From contig JAYMSP010001985.1 in NCBI GenBank assembly GCA_036897095.1, positions 1 to 27,157 on the forward strand: DNA of 27,157 nucleotides. The letters run 5' to 3'. A program made the position numbers and the translations under genes. The notes under the pieces are model-generated. The model saw only the letters and a program-made list of their open reading frames with translations, was not told the DNA's origin and ran no database searches. Of this stretch, positions 1 through 7,764 are shown piece by piece. Source of the DNA: Plantago elongata (taxonomy: Eukaryota > Streptophyta > Magnoliopsida > Lamiales > Plantaginaceae). Positions within the stretch are counted from its first letter, which is position 1. Each line of letters starts with the position of its first letter.

Positions 1-299
1 CCTCGTATTTCAGCGTGTTAAGATGTCCGAATCTCATAGTTCTCAGCGAGACGCGCAGGGTGAAGACCTCGACTCTCATAGGTTTGTAAGCAAGTTTGCA
101 AGTTTCATATTCAACGCAACAAGTGTTTGCAATGATTTCTGATTTTATTATAATTAGGTCCTTGAAATGTCGCTTAACCGGTCTTTAGGCAAGCCTAAGC
201 TTAGGCTTATGAGTTCCAGTAACTTGAAAGCTAGCTTCTCCACTTCTGCAGTATACCTGACACCTGACTCCCTGAGTGTTTGTCAATGATCATAACAAG
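1..299. other. Left edge, no firm gene
   Basis: Nothing here can be assigned to a family. On the plus strand positions 2-79 read open with a hydrophilic Ser/Gln/Asp-rich peptide, followed by a donor-like AG|GTTTGTAAG near 79-88. This could be the end of an exon of a gene outside the window, but the evidence is one short open stretch and one junction. The later exons of the dioxygenase at 1455-7028 should lie on the minus strand to the left of 1455; I looked for their usual motifs here and did not find them. Confidence 0.2.
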
Positions 300-1190
300 G
301 GAAAAAGGCATTTTTGGTCCCAAAGTTTGGAGGGTCTGGCACACGCAATACAACGTTTACTCTCGCCGGCAGATTTAGTCCTCTGTTTCATGATTTCTTG
401 CAATCTTAGTCTTTTGATCAGAAAATCAATCATTGACCATGTTGGTTGCTGAGGTGTCAACATGGTCAAACGCTCTCTCTCTCAATTCCACCTACATGCC
501 ACCTAATACTAGAAAAAAATAAAAACTAAAATGTGATTTTAATTCAAAAACAAAATAGAGAGTGAATAATAAAACAAAGCTCAATTAGAATTACAATAAA
601 AAAATGAAAAAATAGTCAATAAAAATAGTTTCATGATTTCTGGCAGTCTTTTGATTAGAAAATCGATCATAGACCATGTTGGTTGTTGAGGTGTCAACAT
701 GGTCAAAAGATCTCTCTCAATTCCACCTACATGCCACCTAATACTAGAAAAAATAAAAACTAAAAATATGATGTTAATTCAAAAACAAAATAGAGAGTGA
801 ATAATAAAACAAAGATCAATTAGAATTACAATAAAAAAACGAAAAAACAGTCAATAAAAATAGTTTCTCCAACTCTAACATGTATATAATTGTTGTTTTC
901 TCTTTTTTTTAATTGAAATTCTAATTGAGTTTTACTTTTTTCAATTAAAATCAGATTTTTTGTTTTAATTTGTTTCTAGTATTAGATGACATCTAGATGG
1001 AAGTACAAATTGGGAGAGTGTTTGACCATGTTGACAGACAGCTTAGCAGTCAACATGATCAATAGTCGATTTTTCGATCAAAATACTATTGCCGGAAATC
1101 ATAAGAGAACTAAATTTGCCGACGAGAGCAAACATTTTACTGCGCATGCCAGACCCTCTAAACATTAAGACCAAAAATGCCTTTCTCCCC
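300..1190. mobile_element. Long-inverted-repeat non-autonomous DNA transposon, MULE-like
   Basis: The ends are inverted: the left end reads GGAAAAAGGCATTTTTGGTC and the reverse complement of the right end reads GGGGAGAAAGGCATTTTTGG. Similarity continues inward for about 300 bp on each arm (about 300-600 against 895-1190), including shared stretches around GGGTCTGGCA, GCTCTCGTCGGC and ACCATGTTG. The flanks CATAACAAG (291-299) and CGTAACAAA (1191-1199) match at 7 of 9 positions, compatible with the 9-bp target duplication of Mutator-like elements. No transposase is encoded; the 60-aa open frame at 986-1168 lies within the right arm and looks incidental. It sits where intron 1 of the dioxygenase pseudogene would be. 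The superfamily is an inference from the long arms and the imperfect 9-bp duplication. Confidence 0.6.
386..866. repeat. Tandem duplication inside the long-arm element
   Basis: Two adjacent copies of about 240 bp, 386-628 and 629-866, both begin TTTCATGATTTCT and both end GTCAATAAAAATAG. They differ by scattered substitutions and short indels, for example a shorter CT run and a deletion after TGATTTC in copy 2. The duplicated piece covers the inner part of the left arm, so the left side has two arm segments and the right side one. Confidence 0.75.
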
Positions 1191-1868
1191 CGTAACAAAC
1201 TTGTTATAACTTTCCTGAAGCAGAATCAAAGAAAATTCCATTGGAAAATCGGAATATGTTCGCATTAAATATTAGCCCAATTTGCATACACTCATTAGAT
1301 TCCCTCAAAACGTTTTTGCTGCTTCTCCTTTATATAATCACTTCAAAATATATAGACTTGTTACAAGCAGGCACCAAGTTCTAAAAGACTTCATTTTTGC
1401 AATTTTTAAAGTAAATTGATCACAAAAAGAGTAGAAACAAAGAAAACCACTGACCTTAGCTCTGGGAGAGTCTCAGGCCAGGGATTGAACAGTTCTATCA
1501 GCTCCTCATCATCAGGTTCATGAGAAGTTGGAAAGATAGTCGGGTTCTGTACCATAAAGTCAAACACTTCTTTCCAGTCCTGACATTTTTAGTATGCTCA
1601 GTATCATAATAACCGTAAGGATTTACCTCATCTCTGCTAACCTTCTTCTTCTCCTCTGTAGGCAACGCGAAGAATTTCCTTGCTGCTAATTCAAACCTTT
1701 TGCGACATGTTAAAGGCATGCACGCCGTGGTTGATCACCTGAAAAAATCCCCAGTTCTGGCATGCTTTGCCTATCTCTCCCACCAGACGTGCCAGATCAT
1801 CAGAGTTAACAGATTCTAGTGGAGATAGGTCGATTAAAGGGATGTTTTCGGCTTCAATTATTTTGGAA

Positions 1869-1873
1869 TTAGG
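1869..1873. repeat. Target-site duplication, left copy
   Basis: TTAGG directly before the left LTR, identical to 6979-6983. It belongs to the dioxygenase exon: removing the element and one copy restores a continuous exon sequence across the junction. Confidence 0.95.
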
Positions 1874-2046
1874 TGTGAATAATCTTGATAATGTGATAAA
1901 CCAAATTGTATTGATTAATTGAAGGAGATGAAAACTCCAAGAATGATACAATAGTTTTGGTTTACAATCAAGCTACTATATATTGAAGAGAAAAGATAAC
2001 TAACTTAACCACTAACCAGCTAAACTAACTATAACTACTCTTAAGA
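1874..2046 (-). repeat. 3' LTR of the copia element
   Basis: A 173-bp repeat starting TGTGAATAATC on the plus strand and ending CTCTTAAGA; read on the element's strand it starts TCTTAAGAG and ends TTCACA. The terminal TC...CA departs slightly from the usual TG...CA. It differs from the 5' LTR at 8 positions, four of them clustered at about 1984-1999. Confidence 0.95.
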
Positions 2047-4126
2047 CCCCCTCAAGATGCATATGTATATTCATAAGATGCGTCTTGGAGATGAATGAAG
2101 AAAACAAATCATTAGCCAACGGTTTAGTGAATATATCTACCATATTTTCAGAAGATGGAATATGGATGATTTTGATGATATTTGCCTTCAACTTCTCTTT
2201 TGTAAAGTGATAATCTATTTGTATGTGCTTTGTATTCTCATAAAGAACTGGATTTTCAGCAATACATATAGCACTTTGAAACTGTGTATATAGCAACTGG
2301 ATCATGATGCATTATACCAAAGTCTTTGAGCAGAAACAGAAGCCATTGAACCTCACAAGCTGTATAAGCTAAAGTTCTATACTTAGCTTCAGCTGATGAT
2401 CGACTAATTGTAGGTTGTTTCTTGGATTTCCATGATACCATGGAATTGCCAAGATAAATGCCATAACTTGTGATGCTCCTCTTGGTATCTGGGCATCTTG
2501 CCCAATCACTATCACAAAATACAGTAAGAGTGAAGTTTGAAACTGCATAGTAAAATAAACCTTGGCCAGGATTCTTCATGAGGTATCTCAAAATTCTGAA
2601 AGCTGCTTGGAGATGAGACTCATGTGGTGCAGACATATATTGACTCAGAGTTTGTAAGGCATATGCTATCTCGGGCCTGGTAATGGTGAGATACATTAGC
2701 CTACCAATGAGTCTTCTATACTCAGCACCATCTGCAAGTAATGGTGAAGTAGCTGTTGCAAAATGTTGCTTGCTATCCATAGGTGTATCCATTGGTTTAC
2801 AGGCTAAATAACCTGTATCATTCAAGATATCCAATGTATACTTCCCCTGACAGAGAAATATACCTTCAGGGCTTCTAGCTACTTCAACACCTAGCATATA
2901 CTTGAGTATACCCAAATCCTTAATTGTAAATGTCTGATGTAGATGATCTTTGAGTTTGATGATAGCCTGTTCATTAGGCCCTGCAATGATAATATCATCA
3001 ACATAACAAATTAGAGCAATGTAACAATCATGAGTATGTAATATAAACAGTGATGTATCAGCTACAGATTGTACAAAACCATATGCAAGTAAACAAGATG
3101 ATAACTTTTGAAACCATTGGCGTGAAGCTTGTTTTAAACCATAGATACTCTTGTTTAATTTTCAAACTGTAGTGTCTTTAGCATCCAAATATCCTGGTGG
3201 AGCCATCATATATACGTCTTCATCAAGTTTTCCATGTAAGAAGGCATTGTTTACATCACACTGATGTAAATGCCAATTCTTGGAGGCTGCAAGTGCTAAA
3301 AGAATTCTGACAGAAGTTAGTTAGCTACAGAGGAATAGGTATGAAAATAATCTATCCCTTCTTCTTGATTATATCCCTTAGCTACTAATCTAGCTTTGTA
3401 TCTTTCTACAGAGCCATCTGCCTTATGTTTGATCCTAAATACCCATTTACAGCCAATTAGATGTTTATATGCATGCAACTGAACTAATGACCAAGTGTGT
3501 GTTTCCTCTAAAGCTTTCATTTCAGCACTCATAGCTTCTTGCCAAGCTAATACTTTAGCAGACTGTTTATATGTTTTGGGCTCAATATCTGCAGTAATTG
3601 CTGCAGTGAAAGCATAGTGTGAAGATGATAAATGTTCTGCATATAAAAACTGAGATATTGGATATAAAACTGAAGTATTCATAGCAGATGATGAATGGTT
3701 GAGTGAAGGGGGTAGTTTGGTATTGTAAATACTGAAATGAGCTGGTGTTGATTTGATTCTTGAAGATATTCTGATGGTTTCTTGCTTAGGTTCAGCAATC
3801 TGCATTTGTTCTTGATATGTATCAGCTGAAACCTGTGAACCTGGTGAAATAGATGAAGTATGAGAATTAATTTCATCTTGTAATGCAGGTTGAATAAATT
3901 GATTTTCAGTTACTGCATGATGATCAGAAGAAGTAGATGACATATTATCAATAGTTGAATGTTGCATAGTGTTAGAAGAAGTCAGGTTATCATCATAAAA
4001 ATTATTTTGAAACACCTACATAGTATGATCAACATAAGACATCTCAGATGAACTCAGAGTATTTTCATTGTGCTGAAAAGGAAAAATGGATTCATAAAAC
4101 TTAACATCTCTTGAGATGATAATTTT
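2012..4126 (-). pseudogene. copia reverse transcriptase and RNase H, broken
   Basis: From right to left this holds the end of integrase and its linker, then RT beginning near 3480 with motifs such as IGCKWVF and YKARLVAKGYNQEEG, the catalytic YVDD at about 2995-3006, then DLGILKYMLGVEV, and an RNase H with SWKSKKQPTISRSSAEAKYR and TKHIQIDYHF. Breaks: stop TAG 4016-4018 in the linker; stop and frame change near 3300-3319 just after the RT fingers motif; stop TGA 3162-3164 before KLNKSIYGLKQAS; frameshift near 2256-2305 within RNase H, so that the last about 90 residues run in another frame. The YVDD itself is preserved. Confidence 0.92.
2047..2056 (-). other. Polypurine tract
   Basis: Read on the element's strand this is CTTGAGGGGG, directly abutting the 3' LTR. 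This is the expected place and composition for the plus-strand primer of reverse transcription. It fixes the inner LTR boundary. Confidence 0.85.
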
Positions 4127-4127
4127 C

Positions 4128-5600
4128 TTAGCCAATAAAAACACATCTTTCTGCTCTTGGATCAAATTTATTCCTCAACTCTTTTATAGTGCTGCAGTAA
4201 CAAAGACAACCAAATGTTCTAAAATGATCATAAGTAGCAGGCTTTCCATTCAACATCTGAAATGGAGTCTTGTTCTTTAACACCTTAGTAGGTAACCTAT
4301 TAATGATATGAGCAGCTGTCAATACACAATCAGACCAATAAATCAATGAAACATTAGACTGAAACAATAAAGCTCTAGCAACTTGAAGAAGATGCTGGTG
4401 TTTGCGTTCAACAATGTCATTTTGTTGGGGAGTATAAATGCAGGAAGTTTGATGAATAATGCCATGATCATTGTAGAAATCTTTCAGTATAAACTCTACA
4501 CCATTATCTGTTCTAACACATTTTATGGATTTGTTGAATTGTGTTTTAACTAAATTATAAAAGTTGAGCATATGTATCTTGACTTCTGATTTAACTTTCA
4601 TTAAGTATATCCATGTACATCTGCTATAATCATCAACAATAGTTAAGAAGTATTGATGCCCTTGATGACTGATTGTAGAGTAAGGTCCCCATATATCACA
4701 ATGAATAAGGTCAAAAATTGCAGAAGAATGAGTTGTGCTGACAGAAAATTCACTTCTTTTGTGTTTAGCAAAATGACATATGGTACAATGGTGTTTCTCA
4801 TTACAGTGTAGAGCCAAATCTGGAATAGAAGAAAGGCATTTCAATTATGCATGACCTAATCTAGAATGTCATAGCTTTACATCATGAGATTTGGTTAAAT
4901 TTGCAGACGAAACAGGTGAATTGACAGGTGAATGAGTATGAGTAATGTCATGAAAATTGAAATTCAAATGGTAAAGGCCATCTCTCTGCTCAGCATGCCC
5001 AATCCTTTTGGATGATAGCAGGTCCTGCAAATTGATATCTTTAGCACTAAAGAGAAGACAGTGATTAGTAGTGAATAAAATATTGCAATAGGATTTCTTT
5101 GTGAAACTGCTGATAGATAGTAGATTGTAAGTGAAACTAGGCACATAGAGAACATTTTTGAGTATTAAATCATTAGATAGATTGATGTCTCTCATGAGTG
5201 TAGCAATGGTGGAGTTATTGTTCGGTAGTTTAATAACAACACTAACAGGTGTGGGAGAATGGCAGTATAATGACAAATCACAAGTCATGTGATCAGTGGC
5301 ACATGTATCCACAATTCATGATTGAGTAGTTTTGATATTCATAACATTAAAACAGTAAGACATGTCATGCAAACCTGAGGGTACTATATCAGCAGCTGAG
5401 GGAGGTAATGTAGCTACAACAATGTTAGCAGAGTGATGAATAGGTGTTGCAGATTGAGCCTGTGATTGTTTTTGAAATGCCAGAAACTGATTGAACTGAT
5501 GATAGAGTGCAGGGTCCATGATGGGATTGTCTGCAGCTTGAAGGAAGGTGTGTTGATTGTATGATTCAACAACATTAGCATTTGACACTTTACCAAGCAT
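4128..5600 (-). pseudogene. copia protease and integrase, broken
   Basis: The protease active-site region near 5295-5312 reads DTCATDHM, where the family has D-S/T-G-A, so the catalytic-loop glycine is a cysteine. The integrase has a zinc-finger remnant (HSRLGHA, then HCTICHFAKH) and a core with Asp in HCDIWGP, Asp in RTDNGVEF and Glu in VERKHQHL, the DD35E triad. Breaks: TGA 5316-5318 three residues before the protease Asp; TGA 4869-4871 directly before HSRLGHA; TAA 4845-4847; and a deletion with frame change at about 4126-4130 after the CVFIG motif, where the family usually has about 20 more residues before KKIIISRDVKF. Two of these stops sit where the family has tryptophan. Confidence 0.92.
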
Positions 5601-5612
5601 GTTTGGTTGTTT

Positions 5613-6588
5613 TCATCCAGGTGGATAGCCAATCAGCTGAAAACAAGTGTCTTGAGTGTGGTTGTTCATACCACAGTGCAGACACCTCTTCTTTGGCTTA
5701 TCCTTCTGGTATGACTTAAATGGTTTAGGGATGCCATTGTTACCCTGAGAGCCTACATTTCTGGCATGAGGTGGTCTGTAAGAAGTGGTTGATCTACTCA
5801 CCATAGCAGCTGAATCCATGGGATTGCTAACAGCAGGCTGAAATAGGGATCTCTGGGATTCCTCTTGTAACAAGATGGAGTAAACTTGAGATAGTGATGG
5901 TAATGGTTTCTGCAGAAGAAGTTGGCTACGCAGGTTGGCATATGAGTCATCTAAGCCAACCATGAATTTCATAACAGCATCCTTCTGTTGAGTGAGCATT
6001 TGAATTTGAATGAGCTCACATTTGCAGGTTGATAGAGCATCACAAGAACAAGCCAAAACAGGCATGTAGCTAATGTATTCATCCCAGATACCCTTGAAGT
6101 AGTTGTAATATTGTGTCAAAGTCATCGATCCTTTTGACATAGCACCAAGATTCTTTTCCAGAGTGAAGACTCTAGGGCCATCAGATTGTGCATATCTGGA
6201 CTGAATTTCTAGCCAGACATCTCTTGCAGAGTTGCAGTACAACAAGTTGTTCTTGATATCATCATGAAGGGACAAGTTTATCCAGCCCAAGATCAGTGCA
6301 TTACCTCTCTCCCACGCATCATGTAGCTCGAAATCACCCACATCAGGGACAAGGAGAGAGCCATCAATCAAGGCTAGTTTGTTCTTCACTTGTAAGGCTC
6401 GAATCATAGATTTACTTCAAGAAACGTAATTATCGCCATTGAAGATAACAGAAATAAGAAATAATCTGCATACATGGATGATCAGATGGATGGTAAAAGT
6501 ATGGAGAAAGTTGGTTTTCTGCCGGATTGAGGGAGGATCGAACACGGTTGACAGCCGGTGATTGACCCCGTTTGTTGAAAAGCGACAT
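5613..6588 (-). pseudogene. copia gag, broken
   Basis: Nucleocapsid/capsid-like gag of the copia type (UBN2-like). The body at 5613-6407 contains motifs such as GWINLSLHDDIKNNLL and AQSDGPRVFTLEKNL, and ends in a CCHC zinc knuckle CLHCGMNNHTQDTC (CX2CX4HX4C) and IGYPPG. The likely start is the ATG at 6588-6586. Breaks: a frame change near 6440, where the N-terminal piece joins the next frame; TGA 6417-6419 after NGDNYVS; TGA 5613-5615 after GYPPG. Both stops sit where the family has tryptophan. Gag, protease and integrase otherwise share one frame, so the ancestor probably had a single gag-pol reading frame. Confidence 0.9.
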
Positions 6589-6796
6589 TGCCGACGGAAG
6601 AAGAAGAATCCGCCATGAACGCTGGAATGAAACTGAAGAGCAACGAACACGATGCTCAAATAACCGCCAGCCAGAAAAATCTCTCGGATATGGCAAGAAC
6701 ACTGTGACGGAATGAAGAATCGGCAAACCGAAGAAAACAGAGTAAAGCGGAAGAAGATGATGTCGCAAACAAACGATGATCAATCGAGATTCTCAA

Positions 6797-6805
6797 CTGA
6801 TACCA
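6797..6805 (-). other. Primer binding site
   Basis: On the element's strand TGGTATCAG directly follows the 5' LTR end TTCACA. It is complementary to the 3' end of plant initiator methionine tRNA, the usual copia primer. It confirms orientation and the LTR boundary. Confidence 0.92.
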
Positions 6806-6978
6806 TGTGAATAATCTTGATAATGTGATAAATCAAATTGTATTGATTGATTGAAGGAGATAAAAACTCCAAGAATGATACAATAGTTTTGGTTTACAAT
6901 CAAGCTACTATATATTTAAGACAAAACATAAATAACTTAACCACTAACCAACTAAACTAACTATAACTACTCTTAAGA
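6806..6978 (-). repeat. 5' LTR of the copia element
   Basis: A 173-bp direct repeat of 1874-2046. It would carry the element's promoter; no clear TATA box can be singled out in this AT-rich sequence. Confidence 0.95.
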
Positions 6979-6983
6979 TTAGG
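6979..6983. repeat. Target-site duplication, right copy
   Basis: TTAGG directly after the right LTR, identical to 1869-1873. On the minus strand it reads CCTAA within the Arg-Pro-Asn codons of the dioxygenase N-terminus. Confidence 0.95.
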
Positions 6984-7243
6984 CCTGTGCTCAATGGCTT
7001 GGATAAATTGAGAATCAACTTCTCCTATTATGTAATTTAAGATGCAGTTTGCAAAAAACATACTTCACCAGTTCACCTTAAACGCATGTATATAGTAATA
7101 CTATAAGATTGATGTTGATTGGCCATTTCTTGAATTTCTTTGATGTACATTGGACCTGGACAATGAATATCAGACCTTTCTCTTTGGAAGGTAATGGGCC
7201 AAGATTTCTTCACCCAGCAGTAACCTAGACACATAAAACAAAG

Positions 7244-7288
7244 CATATATATATATATACACACACATATATATATAAACACACACAC
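7244..7288. repeat. AT/AC microsatellite
   Basis: Alternating (AT)n, (AC)n, (AT)n and (AC)n runs, interrupted once by AAA. A simple repeat likely to vary in length between individuals. Confidence 0.9.
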
Positions 7289-7661
7289 GAGAAAATGCAA
7301 AAGTTTAAACTTTTCGGAAGCGTGAGTGGATTATGGCGATCCAGTAGCGACCATCCTCAGATGACAATCTGACAGACAATAAAGAACAAAGAAATGGCAA
7401 AAACAATGCAGAATGACACTTTGATAATGACATCATTTATTTTAAGTGTGTCCAAAAGGTCAAATTTAATGTGATAATGACAAAATTATTAAGAATTCAA
7501 GATTAGTCTATTATCCTCGCATTGTGATTATATGTTTTTCATTTTGTGTAATTTAGCTAATTCAGTGATTGTTTACTGAAAGACACTTTGATGAGAAATC
7601 ACAACAGAATAATAATAAAGAAATAGCAAGAATGTAATGTATGAATTAGCTAAACTGTGCA

Positions 7662-7667
7662 TTTATT
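7662..7667 (-). terminator. Candidate poly(A) signal of the LRX gene
   Basis: AATAAA on the minus strand about 100 bases downstream of the LRX stop codon, a plausible distance for a plant 3' UTR. Plant signals are loose, so this is suggestive only. Confidence 0.4.
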
Positions 7668-7764
7668 GGAAAATTCAGAATGAATAGTTTGCATTACATT
7701 GTCTCTTTTTGTTACTAATACTAATGGGAGGAATAATACAACATATTTGATAAGATTACAGTCC

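Larger units (their letters stand above)
1874..6978 (-). mobile_element. Ty1/copia LTR retrotransposon, complete in structure but coding-defective
   Basis: A 5,105-bp element on the minus strand with two 173-bp LTRs, a primer binding site beside the 5' LTR, a polypurine tract beside the 3' LTR and a perfect 5-bp target duplication TTAGG (1869-1873 and 6979-6983). Domain order gag, protease, integrase, reverse transcriptase, RNase H identifies the Ty1/copia superfamily (integrase before RT). The LTRs differ at 8 of 173 positions by my alignment (4 transitions, 4 transversions). All coding segments carry stops or frameshifts, so it could not move by its own proteins. It lies in the same orientation as the dioxygenase exon it interrupts. 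I do not assign the lineage within copia. Confidence 0.95.
1455..7028 (-). pseudogene. 2-oxoglutarate/Fe(II) dioxygenase exon 1, split by a copia insertion
   Basis: This is the N-terminal (DIOX_N) part of a plant 2OG-dependent dioxygenase, in two pieces: 6979-7028 (start region) and 1455-1873. Recognisable motifs are EAENIPLIDLSPL, GKACQNWGFFQVINHGV, ELAARKFFALPTEEK and NPYGYYDTEHTKNV, which resemble the group containing Arabidopsis At3g19000/At3g19010. The exon ends at a donor, CTAAG|GTCAGT, at 1455/1454. It is broken several ways: the expected start codon at 7028-7026 is ATA; a frameshift lies near 1712-1722, just after the NHGV motif; a one-base deletion lies near 1580, before the expected D-W-K; and a 5.1-kb retrotransposon interrupts it. 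The catalytic HxD...H exons are not in the window. Substrate cannot be inferred. One or two of the small lesions could be sequencing errors, but the insertion is unambiguous. Confidence 0.8.
7029..7764. other. Spacer between dioxygenase start and LRX stop
   Basis: This holds the former promoter/5' leader of the dioxygenase (minus strand) and the 3' end of the LRX gene. I see no further gene. A perfect 13-bp inverted pair, TTTAGCTAATTCA (7552-7564) and TGAATTAGCTAAA (7642-7654), could form a stem; its meaning is unknown. The 75-aa minus-strand open frame at 7073-7300 has no recognisable motif and runs through a microsatellite. Confidence 0.5.

Noticed and set aside
986..1168. 60-codon plus-strand open frame
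   Set aside because: It lies in the right arm of the inverted-repeat element, and its counterpart in the left arm does not keep the frame.
6430..6783. 117-codon minus-strand open frame upstream of gag as a separate gene
   Set aside because: Its first half is untranslated leader after the primer binding site; only the part from about 6588 looks like the gag N-terminus.
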